64,000 nt of DNA. Source: Alphaproteobacteria bacterium (GTDB taxonomy: Bacteria > Myxococcota_A > UBA796 > GCA-2862545). Position numbers and translations under genes: made by a program. Shown here piece after piece: positions 1 through 7,392 of this stretch. The notes beneath the pieces were generated by a model, which saw only the letters and a program-made list of their open reading frames with translations, ran no database searches and had not been told where the DNA came from. Each line of letters begins with the position of its first letter. Position 1 is the stretch's first letter. The stretch covers positions 14,510 to 78,509 of the forward strand of contig JACKER010000032.1 in NCBI GenBank assembly GCA_020632925.1, given 5' to 3'.

Positions 1-312
1 GTCCCCGAGGGAGGCCGCCTCGTCGCGCACCGCGGGCTGTGCGGCTTCCTCTGGGCCGAGGGCGGCATCCGCTGCGAGAACTTCGAGCCCGACGGCGATC
101 CGGCCGAGGTCTGGCGGGTGGCCTTCGGGTTCTCGCCGCAGCGCCTCGCACCGTACGGCGGGGCCGTCCAGCTGCTGCCCTCCTACGTGCTGGTCCCGGA
201 GCCCGTCTGGCGCGACTTCCGCGCGGCGGAGGGGGACCGCTGGTCGCTGTTGCGGGACCCGCGCAACCCGCACGAGCCACGGCCCGCGTTCGTCTACCGC
301 TCCGGCGAGTGA
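1..312 (+). CDS. C-terminal part of an unknown protein, cut by the window edge
   Basis: The reading frame is open from base 1 to a TGA at 310-312 and gives the last 103 residues of a protein whose start lies outside the window. Third codon positions are almost all G or C, as in the other genes here, so the frame is real. I recognise no family. The fragment looks soluble and globular, with several Trp, Phe and Tyr residues and two Cys near its beginning, and it ends in FVYRSGE. It may share a strand and transcript with the two small secreted proteins that follow, but the next gene has its own promoter-like hexamer. Confidence 0.65.
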   Translation, partial: VPEGGRLVAHRGLCGFLWAEGGIRCENFEPDGDPAEVWRVAFGFSPQRLAPYGGAVQLLPSYVLVPEPVWRDFRAAEGDRWSLLRDPRNPHEPRPAFVYRSGE

Positions 313-317
313 CACGG

Positions 318-323
318 TAGGAT
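318..323 (+). promoter_or_regulatory. -10-like hexamer TAGGAT, six bases before a start codon
   Basis: TAGGAT is followed by exactly six bases and then the ATG at 330, with no Shine-Dalgarno sequence between. The geometry predicts a transcript beginning at or next to the start codon. The same spacing recurs upstream of seven other genes in the window. Confidence 0.45.
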
Positions 324-329
324 CCGGCG

Positions 330-635
330 ATGTGGCTGGTCCTCGCGAGCTTCGCCCTGGCCGACGATCCCGCGCCCGCGCCCGTCCCGAAGACGTACAC
401 GCCCGCGCCGAGGGCGAGTCGAACCACCCGGGTGACGCTGGCCTGGACCACCCCGCCGTACCCGCGTTCCGCCTCGGTGGACGGGGAGGTGCTGGACTGT
501 CGCATCCCGTGCAGCACCTGGATGTCGCCGGGGGAGCACGAGCTGTCGATCGAGCTCGCCACGGAGCGGACCGTGACGCTCTCCATCGACGTCCCCGACA
601 CCGACCTGCCGCACACGATCCGCTTCGACCCCTGA
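330..635 (+). CDS. Small secreted protein with a PEGA-like domain
   Basis: The product has 101 residues. It starts with a short hydrophobic signal peptide (cleavage probable after residue 11, ALA/DD), then a Pro/Ala-rich spacer, then one beta-rich domain. The segment around residues 49-75 has the layout of PEGA domains: V-D-G-E, a short loop with two Cys (57 and 61), then S-P-G-E-H-E-L. PEGA domains are small surface modules; their ligand is unknown here. The next gene is a paralogue sharing the MSPGEHEL motif, so the pair arose by tandem duplication. The ATG is chosen because of the TAGGAT hexamer six bases upstream. Function beyond export is not known. Confidence 0.6.
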   Translation: MWLVLASFALADDPAPAPVPKTYTPAPRASRTTRVTLAWTTPPYPRSASVDGEVLDCRIPCSTWMSPGEHELSIELATERTVTLSIDVPDTDLPHTIRFDP

Positions 636-651
636 TCTCCGTGGAGTGCCG

Positions 652-957
652 ATGGTCCTGCTGCTCGCCACCGCCGCCCTCGCCGACGACGTCCCGGCCG
701 CCGCGCCACCGCCGACGACACACACGCCGGCGCCCCAGGAGGCCCGTACGGTCATGGTGCTGATGATGTGGGGTGGGGGGACGCCCTTCCCGAGCGCAGC
801 CTGGATGGACGGCGAAGCGCTCGGCTGCCCGATCCCGTGCACCGTGAAGATGTCGCCGGGGGAGCACGAGCTGACGGTGGTCGTGGGGAAGGAGAGCAAG
901 ACCTCGCTCATCGAGGTGCCCAGCGCCGCCCGTCACACCGTGTCCCTGAAGCCCTGA
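652..957 (+). CDS. Small secreted PEGA-like protein, tandem paralogue of the preceding gene
   Basis: The product has 101 residues and the same plan as the gene before it: signal peptide (LLLATAALA), Pro/Ala/Thr-rich spacer with a shared THTPAP-like stretch, and a PEGA-like domain with DGEALGCPIPC and MSPGEHEL. Both Cys of the domain are conserved between the paralogues and could form a disulfide outside the cytoplasm. A GTG at 646 is also in frame, but the GGAG at 643-646 sits correctly only for the ATG at 652, so that start is preferred. The gene is 16 bases downstream of its paralogue and probably co-transcribed. Function unknown. Confidence 0.6.
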   Translation: MVLLLATAALADDVPAAAPPPTTHTPAPQEARTVMVLMMWGGGTPFPSAAWMDGEALGCPIPCTVKMSPGEHELTVVVGKESKTSLIEVPSAARHTVSLKP

Positions 958-978
958 ATCGGCCGGAGTGACCTGAAC

Positions 979-1812
979 TCAGGGCGCGCAGGCCACCAGC
1001 TCCGGCCCGAGGTCCCAGGTCTTGACGATCGTGGACAGCCCGGGCTGGCCGCCGCAGACCTCGGCCGCCAGGTCCTCCGCGTCCTTCCACCGGTCGACGT
1101 ACTCCGCGTTGAGCACGGCCTTGTCGGCGTCCACGAAGGGCCGGTTGCGCTGGCACTCGTCGTACGCGTAGCACTCCTCGTTCACGGCGTAGTCGAACCA
1201 GTCGACGAGCGTCTTGACCTGCTCCACGTCGTTCTTCAGCGCGATCCCGAGACCGCGCGCGTGCGCCTCGTCGGCCAGGAAGCGGTTGTAGTCCAGCTGC
1301 TCGGTGGCGGAGAGCCCGAACCCGTTGTTCTCCTGGTACGCGGTGACGTTGTCGGGCTCGATGCCGTCGCACCCGAGCTGCACCGCCAGGTCCATGCGGT
1401 CCGTCATGATCGCGCGGACGCGGGGATCGGTGTGGTCCACCCAGCGCTCGTCGGGCCAGCCGTCGAGCCCCTTGCCGACGACCTCCTCCGGGAACGCGTC
1501 CGCGTCGGGGCGCCAGGGCTCGTAGGACCCGGCGGAGAAGTAGCAGAGCAGCAGACGCCCGTCGCCGTGCACCGTCGCCACGTCCTGCTCGTCGATGCGG
1601 AACAGGTCGAGGTCGTACACGTCCACGTCCCACGTCAGGTCGTGCTGGCCCGTGAGCTGCCACTGCCAGGTGGCGCCCGTCGTGATGGGGATCGCCTCGC
1701 TGGGCTCGGGGTCGCCGGGGCGGTACGGGACGCAGCGCTCGCCGTCGCGGACCTCGCCGTCGTCGCAGCGGTCGCTCCCACCACACCCCGTCAGGACCAC
1801 CCACCAGAGCAA
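979..1812 (-). CDS. Lipoprotein resembling GH114 endo-alpha-1,4-polygalactosaminidase
   Basis: The 277-residue product starts with a lipobox (LTGC, Cys 10), so it is probably anchored in a membrane as a lipoprotein. The rest matches the layout I know for the GH114 family, a TIM-barrel that cleaves galactosaminoglycan chains: TWQWQL near 49, CYFSAGSYEPWRPD near 90-103, the GCDGIEPDN motif at 147-155 and IALKND at 190-195, the last two carrying acidic residues expected at the active site. The start is TTG at 1812, chosen because an AGGAGG-type ribosome site lies just upstream and because it begins exactly at the signal peptide. Its substrate may be an exopolysaccharide, its own or that of a competitor; this is inference. 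Confidence 0.7.
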   Translation of the reverse strand: MLWWVVLTGCGGSDRCDDGEVRDGERCVPYRPGDPEPSEAIPITTGATWQWQLTGQHDLTWDVDVYDLDLFRIDEQDVATVHGDGRLLLCYFSAGSYEPWRPDADAFPEEVVGKGLDGWPDERWVDHTDPRVRAIMTDRMDLAVQLGCDGIEPDNVTAYQENNGFGLSATEQLDYNRFLADEAHARGLGIALKNDVEQVKTLVDWFDYAVNEECYAYDECQRNRPFVDADKAVLNAEYVDRWKDAEDLAAEVCGGQPGLSTIVKTWDLGPELVACAP

Positions 1813-1852
1813 GGAGGACCTCCCTCCGCTAGGCTTATCCCGCGGAGGTTCG

Positions 1853-3043
1853 ATGCTCGCGGCGCTCGTGACCGCTGCCGCCCTGGCGTGCGGCCAGACC
1901 ACCCACGTCACGATCGCGCTGTGGGCGCTCGATCGCGTCGAGGACCCGGAGCTCGCCGCCCTCGTGCGCGATCCCGAGGTCCGCGCCGCGCTGATCTCGG
2001 GCGCGATGTTCCCCGATGGCGGGTACAGCCCGCTCGTGAACCACCCGTACGGCGAGATCGCGCACTGGGAGCCCTTCCAGCTCGCGCTGCTCGACACGCT
2101 CGTCGACCGGGGACCCACCTTCGAGGGCGACGACCGCAAGCGCGTGGCCTTCCTGCTGGGTCTCGCGGCCCACGGGATCGCGGACCAGGGGTTCGACGCG
2201 GCCTACCTCACGCGCGCCGACACGGAGGACGCGGGCGCGCCGCGTGCCGAGAGCGCGGACACGGAGACGGACGTGGCCTTCGCCGGGGAGGTCGGTGGGC
2301 TGCTGGTCGAGGAGCGGTGGGTGCCCTACGACGAGCTGATCCCGGTGTTCGCGAGCCAGGGCATCGATGTCGACCAGGACACCATGGAGCTCGGGATGGC
2401 GTCGCTCGACCTCGCCATCCTCTACGTGGCGAACGCCGGCGAGCTGCCCGATCGGGTCGCGCAGGCCCACCAGAACTGGCCGTGGGCGACGAGCCACCTG
2501 ACCGACCCCAGCGTCCCGGGCTCACCGGCGCTGCTGCAGGACGTGGTCGCTCGCTACTGGGAGGTGCTCTGGCGACGGCTCCGCCAGCTGCCCGTGGACG
2601 ACCGCTTCGTGCTCGCGGTCTGGCCCGGGCCCTACGACGTGCCGCAGGACGCGCTCGTCTCGGTGGTGTTCGGGCGGGCGCTCGACGAGGCGACCATCGA
2701 GGCACCCGGCGTGGTGTCGGTGTCCGCGGACGGAACGCCGCTCGGCGTCGAGCCGTGGATGTACTACGGCCAGGCCAGCAACGTGCTCAACGTCCGCCCG
2801 ACCGACCCCTGGGTCGCCGACAGCGCGCACGACCTCACCGTGGCGGCCGGGGTCACGACCTTCGACGGCTGGACGTTGCCCGCGGACCTGGTGCTGACCT
2901 TCTCCACGGGCGCTGCCCCGGCGGATCCCTCGGTGACCGGGGATCCGTCGGGGTGCGGCTGCGCCACGGGCGGCGCCCCGGGATGGGCGGGGCTGCTCGC
3001 GGCGTGGGCGTGGCTCAGGCCTCGGCGGCGCTCGCGCAGCTGA
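1853..3043 (+). CDS. Secreted zinc-dependent phospholipase C-like protein with MYXO-CTERM-like tail
   Basis: The product has 396 residues. A short signal peptide is followed by a helical domain with the spaced His, Asp and Glu residues of the zinc-dependent phospholipase C-like family: H18, D56 in FPDGG, H64, H71, then LLGLAAHGIADQGFD at 101-115 with H107 and D111. These would bind metal ions. The second half is beta-rich. The last 30 residues have a GCGC turn, a hydrophobic stretch rich in Ala, Leu and Trp, and RPRRRSRS, which is the form of the MYXO-CTERM sorting signal. The ATG at 1853 is supported by GGAGG five bases upstream. The 3' end overlaps the convergent DksA-like gene by 29 bases. 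Confidence 0.65.
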   Translation: MLAALVTAAALACGQTTHVTIALWALDRVEDPELAALVRDPEVRAALISGAMFPDGGYSPLVNHPYGEIAHWEPFQLALLDTLVDRGPTFEGDDRKRVAFLLGLAAHGIADQGFDAAYLTRADTEDAGAPRAESADTETDVAFAGEVGGLLVEERWVPYDELIPVFASQGIDVDQDTMELGMASLDLAILYVANAGELPDRVAQAHQNWPWATSHLTDPSVPGSPALLQDVVARYWEVLWRRLRQLPVDDRFVLAVWPGPYDVPQDALVSVVFGRALDEATIEAPGVVSVSADGTPLGVEPWMYYGQASNVLNVRPTDPWVADSAHDLTVAAGVTTFDGWTLPADLVLTFSTGAAPADPSVTGDPSGCGCATGGAPGWAGLLAAWAWLRPRRRSRS

Positions 3044-3350
3044 CACACAGCCGCGTGTGGGGCAGGGCCTCCAGCCGGCGCTCGCCGATGTCGCCACCGC
3101 AACCCTCGCAGGTCTCGTAGCTACCGTCGGCGATGCGCTCGAGCGCCACCCGGATCTCGCGGATCTCGGTCAGCGCTGCCTCCTCCAGCCCCTCGAGGAC
3201 CTCGTCCGCCGAGACGAACGCGACCACGTCCTCGAAGTCGGCCTCGAGGCGACCGTCCTGCCCGCGCAGGTGACTCGCGATCTTCGCCTCGCGCCCGATC
3301 AGCGCCCGGAGGCGCTCCTCGAGGCGGGCACGGGCGGCCGCTGCGGACAT
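3015..3350 (-). CDS. DksA/TraR-family C4 zinc-finger protein
   Basis: The product has 111 residues: a helical N-terminal part of about 75 residues followed by a four-cysteine zinc finger (C81, C84, C102, C105; C-x2-C-x17-C-x2-C) and a short helix. This is the DksA/TraR plan, whose members bind the secondary channel of RNA polymerase and adjust initiation, often with ppGpp. The acidic tip motif of classical DksA is not clearly present, so it may be one of the shorter regulators of uncertain role. Its ATG overlaps the TGA of the CBS gene by one base (TGATG), implying translational coupling and one transcript from the sigma54-type promoter upstream. Confidence 0.8.
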   Translation of the reverse strand: MSAAAARARLEERLRALIGREAKIASHLRGQDGRLEADFEDVVAFVSADEVLEGLEEAALTEIREIRVALERIADGSYETCEGCGGDIGERRLEALPHTRLCVSCASAAEA

Positions 3351-3766
3351 CAGTACTGCTCCAACATGTAGCGGATGACGTCGGTGGTCGTGACCATGCC
3401 GACGAGGTTCTCGTCGTCGTCGATCACCGGCAGGCCGTGGAACATGCCCTCGGCGAAGATGGCGACGGCGTCGCGGACGGTCTGGTTCTGACGCAGGGTG
3501 ACCGGGTACTTCTGCATCAGGTGCTCGATCGAGATGGTGTGATCGAGCACGGCGTCCACCTGGCGCTCGTCGGTGTCGACCTGGTAGGTCGCCTTGAGCA
3601 GATCCGTCGCGGACAGGATGCCGAGCAGCTTCTTGCCGCTGACGACCGGGACGTGGTGGAACTTGCCGGCCATCATCGTCGCCTTGACCTCCGACAGCTT
3701 CTGTCCGACGTGAACGGTCTGGACCTCGGGCGTCATGATCTTGGTGATGGACACATTGCGCTTCAT
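3350..3766 (-). CDS. Stand-alone CBS-domain pair protein
   Basis: The 138-residue product consists of two CBS domains, about residues 5-60 (starting KIMTPEVQTV) and 75-138 (starting LMQKYPVTL), each with the usual hydrophobic pattern and the closing T-D-L/V motif. Such Bateman modules bind adenosyl nucleotides and sense energy or ligand state. The protein is soluble and has no other domain. A GTG at 3778 is in frame, but GGAGG at 3773-3777 places the start at the ATG at 3766. Together with the DksA-like gene it forms a two-gene operon that looks like a small stress or energy-sensing unit. Confidence 0.85.
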   Translation of the reverse strand: MKRNVSITKIMTPEVQTVHVGQKLSEVKATMMAGKFHHVPVVSGKKLLGILSATDLLKATYQVDTDERQVDAVLDHTISIEHLMQKYPVTLRQNQTVRDAVAIFAEGMFHGLPVIDDDENLVGMVTTTDVIRYMLEQY

Positions 3767-3792
3767 TCGGGCCTCCACAGGGCATGGGTAAA

Positions 3793-3810
3793 CAGCAACG
3801 GACGTGCCAA
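3793..3810 (-). promoter_or_regulatory. Sigma54 (-24/-12) type promoter of the CBS/DksA-like operon
   Basis: Read on the minus strand, the site is TTGGCACGTCCGTTGCTG. It matches the sigma54 consensus YTGGCACG-N4-TTGCW at every fixed base except the position after CACG, with GG and GC separated by the required ten bases. Transcription would start near 3783, leaving about 17 untranslated bases that include the GGAGG of the CBS gene. It implies control by an NtrC-type activator, none of which is encoded in this window. Confidence 0.7.
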
Positions 3811-3892
3811 CCAGGATCCGGTGATCCCGGGCGTTGAATCGTGGGTGGTGGGTGGCTCACCCCGGATCGCTGTGTCTTTTCGCCCCGACGTG

Positions 3893-3898
3893 TAGGAT
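3893..3898 (+). promoter_or_regulatory. -10-like hexamer TAGGAT, six bases before a start codon
   Basis: TAGGAT, six bases, then the ATG at 3905. The hexamer and spacing are identical to those before the gene at 330. No Shine-Dalgarno sequence is present, which suggests a leaderless transcript. Confidence 0.5.
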
Positions 3899-3904
3899 GG
3901 CGGC

Positions 3905-4876
3905 ATGTCGGACGCTCCCGATCGCTGGACCGAGACGCTGCTCCGGGCCCTGGAACCGGACGAGCACGACTTCCAGGAGTTCAAGAGCAGCGGCTACGTG
4001 GTGGACGAGTCGGGCGAGCTGCGGTCCACCTTCGTGCACGAGCTCTCGAAGCAGGTGGGGGCGTTCGCGAACGGCGGGGGCGGCCGGCTCTTCCTGGGCA
4101 TCGACGACGACGGCGACGTGGACGGCGGGATCCCGACCTCGTTGCGCGGCGGCACCCGCGCCTGGCTCGAGGACATCGCGCCGCACGCCGTCGATCCGCC
4201 GCTGCAGGCCTGCAACGTGTTCGAGGTACGCCCCGAGCTCGCGGACTCCGACATCCGCCCGGGCCACGCGGTCTACGTCATCGACCTCCCGGGGTCGGAC
4301 CGTGCGCCGCACCAGTCGCGCGACCACCGGTACTACCTGCGCATCGCGGGCAAGTCGCGGCCGATGGGCCACGTCCATGTCCAGGACGTTCTCCGGCGCA
4401 CGCGGTACCCGCGCCTGCAGCTCTCCCGGTTGGCCCCCTTCGGCGACGCGGAGCTCGACGAGTCCGATCCGCGCGGGCCCCGCGCCTTCGTCCAGCTGCG
4501 GGCCTTCGTCGCCAACCCGGGACGCACGCTCGCGAGCCACGTCGGCGTGGAGCTCGTCGTGCCGCGGCCGTTCTGCGGGACGGAGGTGGTGCGGCGGATG
4601 CGGGCCGCGGGGGAGACCATCCAGAGCCAGTCGCCCGGATGGATCACCTTCTTCCGGTACCACGGGGTCCCGGTGTTCCCGACCCAGGAGGTCTACGTCC
4701 AGTCCGTCTGGATCTCGCTGCACCGGAACAACGTGGCGCTGCTGCGCTCGGGCGCCGCGATGGACTGCGTGATCTACGCCGACGACGCCCAGCCGGTGAG
4801 GGTCTCCAGGGAGCTGCGGGCCTTTCAGGTGGTCCAGCGGGCGCTCCTGTGGGTCGAGGCCGCCCTGACCCGGTGA
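3905..4876 (+). CDS. AlbA_2 (Schlafen-like) domain protein
   Basis: The 323-residue product has an AlbA_2/Schlafen-type domain over roughly residues 20-165: EHDFQEFKSS near 20-29, then LSKQVGAFANGGGGRLFLGIDD with its N-G-G-G turn near 57-60 and a GIDDDG strand. In other bacteria this domain occurs in putative nucleic-acid-binding or helicase-linked regulators. The C-terminal half is beta-rich, with no family I recognise. No partner gene, toxin motif or transmembrane segment is evident. It is preceded by its own leaderless-type promoter and followed after 40 bases by a response regulator with its own promoter-like hexamer. Confidence 0.7.
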   Translation: MSDAPDRWTETLLRALEPDEHDFQEFKSSGYVVDESGELRSTFVHELSKQVGAFANGGGGRLFLGIDDDGDVDGGIPTSLRGGTRAWLEDIAPHAVDPPLQACNVFEVRPELADSDIRPGHAVYVIDLPGSDRAPHQSRDHRYYLRIAGKSRPMGHVHVQDVLRRTRYPRLQLSRLAPFGDAELDESDPRGPRAFVQLRAFVANPGRTLASHVGVELVVPRPFCGTEVVRRMRAAGETIQSQSPGWITFFRYHGVPVFPTQEVYVQSVWISLHRNNVALLRSGAAMDCVIYADDAQPVRVSRELRAFQVVQRALLWVEAALTR

Positions 4877-4904
4877 TGAAACCGCTGCCCGCGGGCGGCC
4901 ACGA

Positions 4905-4910
4905 TACGCA
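4905..4910 (+). promoter_or_regulatory. -10-like hexamer TACGCA, six bases before a start codon
   Basis: TACGCA lies six bases before the ATG at 4917 and no ribosome-binding sequence intervenes. This is the recurrent leaderless geometry of the window, although the last base is not the usual T. Confidence 0.35.
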
Positions 4911-4916
4911 CCCGGC

Positions 4917-5291
4917 ATGCTCGATCTGCCTCGTGTCCTGATCGTCGATGATGTCGACCTCGTCCGGAGGGCGGTCGGTCGCGCCCTCAAGGGCCGATGT
5001 GTGGTGGACGAGGCCGGCGACGGACCCACCGCCCTCGCGCTGCTCGAGGACCGCCCCTACGATCTGGTGCTGCTCGACATGAACCTCGATCAGGTCACGG
5101 GTCGCGAGGTCTACGAGCGGGTCGTGCGGACCCACCCGCATCACCTGGGCGAGGTCGTGTTCGTCTCGGGCGGCTTCGGCACGGCCGAACGGACCTGGAT
5201 CGAGGAGCAGGGCCTGCGCTGGGTGGTCAAGCCCATCACCACCGACATCGTGCGCGCGATGGTGGGGGAGCTGCGCCTCGAGGTGAGATAG
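4917..5291 (+). CDS. Single-domain response regulator (receiver domain)
   Basis: The 124-residue product is a complete CheY-like receiver. It shows the acidic pair D11-D12, the phospho-acceptor D54 in VLLDMNL, S84 in FVSGGFG and K105 followed by P106 in VVKPIT. There is no output domain, so it must act by binding another protein or by relaying phosphate. No histidine kinase is adjacent; the nearest one in the window is the hybrid protein at 38821-40257, and any link is speculation. Confidence 0.9.
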   Translation: MLDLPRVLIVDDVDLVRRAVGRALKGRCVVDEAGDGPTALALLEDRPYDLVLLDMNLDQVTGREVYERVVRTHPHHLGEVVFVSGGFGTAERTWIEEQGLRWVVKPITTDIVRAMVGELRLEVR

Positions 5292-5310
5292 GAGGCCCGC
5301 GGGAGGCGCG

Positions 5311-6180
5311 ATGTTCTGGGCGTTGGTCGCGTGCAGCAGCGGAGAGGGGGACACGGAGCCGACGGTCCCCACGGTCCCCCTCGACCCGGACGTGCAGAGC
5401 GTGTGGCCGGCGAGCTTCCCGCCGGCCGAGGCGGCGCGCTTCGTCGCGTTCGGAGACAGCATCACGCGCGGCTACGGCATCGACAACGAGGCCAACACGT
5501 ACACCGAGCTGCTGCTGCACAACAACGACGGCAAGTGGCCCGACTTCGCCGGCGACGACCTGACGGCGCGGTTCGGCGAGCTCGAGGTGTTCGACGTGAG
5601 CCGTGACGGCGCGACGGCGCCGACCGTCATCTCCGGTCAGCTGCCCCAGCTCGAGACGCTGCTCGGCGCGAGCGTGTCCGGACCCACCATCGTCGTCGGC
5701 ACCGTCGGCGGCAACGACACCCTCGACGCCATCTTCTCGGGTGACCTCGACGCCGCCACCGACGCGTTCATGGCCGACCTGCAGGTCATCACGGACTTCT
5801 TCCTGGACCCGGTCCGCTTCCCGGACGGGACCTACCTCGCCATCGCCAACGTCTACGACCCGACCGACACCACCGGCCAGGTCGACGAGTGCTTCTTCGG
5901 GCTCGACCTGTCGGCGCTGCAGGACGACTTCGATCGGTTCAACGACCGCACGCGCGAGGCGGCGATCCGCAACGGCTGGGCCTGGGTCGACCTGCGCGGG
6001 CACTTCGTGGGCCACGGGTTCCGCTACGACGAGGACGGGTTCTGGGCCGACGCGGACGATCCGACGCTGTGGTTCCAGGGCGACTGCATCCACCCGAACG
6101 TCCGCGGCCACCACGAGGTGCGCCGGCTGTTCCTCTCCGCGCTGGATGGCCAACAGCTTCCCCTGGTGATCTCCGAGTGA
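5311..6180 (+). CDS. SGNH/GDSL-family hydrolase lipoprotein
   Basis: The 289-residue product begins with a very short signal ending in a lipobox (LVAC, Cys 8), so it is likely a lipoprotein. It carries the blocks of the SGNH hydrolase family: block I F-G-D-S-I-T with the nucleophile S50, block III G-G-N-D at 132-135, and the catalytic pair D258 and H261 in DCIHPN near the end. Such enzymes hydrolyse esters of lipids or acylated sugars. The specific substrate is unknown. A ribosome site (GGGAGG) precedes the ATG. It lies 19 bases after the response regulator and may share its transcript. Confidence 0.88.
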   Translation: MFWALVACSSGEGDTEPTVPTVPLDPDVQSVWPASFPPAEAARFVAFGDSITRGYGIDNEANTYTELLLHNNDGKWPDFAGDDLTARFGELEVFDVSRDGATAPTVISGQLPQLETLLGASVSGPTIVVGTVGGNDTLDAIFSGDLDAATDAFMADLQVITDFFLDPVRFPDGTYLAIANVYDPTDTTGQVDECFFGLDLSALQDDFDRFNDRTREAAIRNGWAWVDLRGHFVGHGFRYDEDGFWADADDPTLWFQGDCIHPNVRGHHEVRRLFLSALDGQQLPLVISE

Positions 6181-6183
6181 CCT

Positions 6184-6203
6184 TGCACGAACGCTGCACG
6201 AAC
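6184..6203 (+). repeat. Direct repeat TGCACGAAC, two copies 11 bases apart
   Basis: TGCACGAAC occurs at 6184-6192 and 6195-6203, one DNA helical turn apart, in the 75-base gap before the membrane-protein gene at 6256. This spacing is typical of a regulator binding as a tandem dimer on one face of the helix. No matching regulator is adjacent. Confidence 0.3.
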
Positions 6204-6255
6204 CCAGCGCGGTCGGTGCGCGATCGCCGCGGCAAGCTGGGTCCTGGAGGTGGCG

Positions 6256-6873
6256 GTGTCGCGCACGTGGGTGGGAGCCGTTGCGGGCTCGGCGCTGTTG
6301 GTCGTAGGGGTGCTGGTCCGCAGCTACCTCGCACACGCCTGGCCCTGGCTGGTCTACAACCTGGCGCTGGCCTGGGTCCCCGTCGTGCTCGGGGCGGTGG
6401 TCGCCCGCTGGCCCGACCGGGGTTGGTGGCTCGCGCCGGCCTGGTTCGCCTTCCTGCCCAACGCGCCCTACCTCCTGACGGACCTCGTCCACCTGAGCCC
6501 GCGCAGCCCGGTGCCGTTCTGGTTCGACGCGGCGCTGCTCGGTGGGGCCGGAGCGCTCGGGCTGTGGCTCGGCGCCGCCAGCCTGGCGCAGGTGGCGGAG
6601 GTCCTCGAGGAGCGCGTCGGACGCGCGGCCGCGTGGTGCCTGCGGCTGTCGGCCCCCGTCGCCTGCGGGTTCGGGATGTACCTCGGCCGCTTCCTCCGCT
6701 GGAACTCCTGGGATCTGGTGGTCCGGCCCGACGACGTGCTCCGCGACGCGCTGGCGCCGCTCCTGGCCCCGAGCGCCCACGCGGACGCCTGGGCGTTCAC
6801 CGCGACCTTCGGCGCTTCCTTCCTGTGCGCCGTGCTCGTGGTGCGGCTTCCGGCCCGTCCGGCGGTGCGATAG
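6256..6873 (+). CDS. DUF1361-family integral membrane protein
   Basis: The 205-residue product has about six hydrophobic segments. Two features recall DUF1361: FLPNAPYLLTDLVHL near 66-80 and GRFLRWNSWDLV near 147-158. The family is found in many bacteria and has no established function. Of two in-frame GTG codons, 6250 and 6256, the second is preferred because GGAGG at 6246-6250 precedes it by five bases. The gene is alone between an SGNH hydrolase and a run of Cys-rich lipoproteins. Confidence 0.75.
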   Translation: MSRTWVGAVAGSALLVVGVLVRSYLAHAWPWLVYNLALAWVPVVLGAVVARWPDRGWWLAPAWFAFLPNAPYLLTDLVHLSPRSPVPFWFDAALLGGAGALGLWLGAASLAQVAEVLEERVGRAAAWCLRLSAPVACGFGMYLGRFLRWNSWDLVVRPDDVLRDALAPLLAPSAHADAWAFTATFGASFLCAVLVVRLPARPAVR

Positions 6874-6894
6874 CCTGCCGACGAGGAGCCGACG

Positions 6895-7392
6895 ATGCTG
6901 CTGCTGGTGGCGTGGGCATGCGGAGGGGGCGCGAGCGACCCCGTCTGCGACCAGTACGTGAGCTGCGCGGGCACCTTCACCGAGCAGTTCGCGGCCGAGG
7001 CCGAGGCGCAGTACGCCCGCGAGGGCTCCTGCTTCCAGGGCTACGAGGTCGAGGAGTGCTCGGCGCAGTGCGAGGAGCTCCTGCTGGAGGCCTGGTGGGC
7101 GAGCGGGGCCGACGAGCCCAGCTGCGACCCCGCACCCCTGGGGATCGACGCGGGCATCACGCTGGAGGCGTTCACGGAGGCCTACCTCGAGCGGTTCTGC
7201 GAGGTCTGGTCGGCGTGCTCGGGCGACCCCGATCCCTGCGCCAACCTCCAGGGAACCGGCACCACCACGGGGGTGGAGTGCAACTTCCGCCCCGACATCG
7301 CGCAAGCGTGCCTCGACGGGGACTGGGTCTGTGACGAGAGCCTCGGCTTCCCGAGCGTTCCCGCCGTGTGCGCGGACGTGTGCGCCCCGTGA
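6895..7392 (+). CDS. Cys-rich lipoprotein, first of three tandem paralogues
   Basis: The 165-residue product has a short hydrophobic start ending at Cys 9 (VAWAC), a plausible but non-classical lipobox, and many further Cys, all expected to be paired outside the cytoplasm. The N-terminal half contains CDQYVSC, an E-A-E-A-Q-Y helix and GSCF. The C-terminal half has FCEVWSAC and ends VCADVCAP. The two following genes share the N-terminal pattern. I know no family name. A TAGCCT hexamer lies at 6871-6876 and GAGGAG before the ATG. Role unknown. Confidence 0.6.
   Translation: MLLLVAWACGGGASDPVCDQYVSCAGTFTEQFAAEAEAQYAREGSCFQGYEVEECSAQCEELLLEAWWASGADEPSCDPAPLGIDAGITLEAFTEAYLERFCEVWSACSGDPDPCANLQGTGTTTGVECNFRPDIAQACLDGDWVCDESLGFPSVPAVCADVCAP

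Noticed and set aside
957..979. CCCTGA ... TCAGGG inverted repeat as an intrinsic terminator
   Set aside because: The stem is only six bases with a long loop and no T-run, and it overlaps both stop codons.
5236..7305. A 689-codon open frame on the minus strand
   Set aside because: It covers the SGNH hydrolase and DUF1361 genes, both with clear family motifs on the plus strand; the translation is low-complexity.
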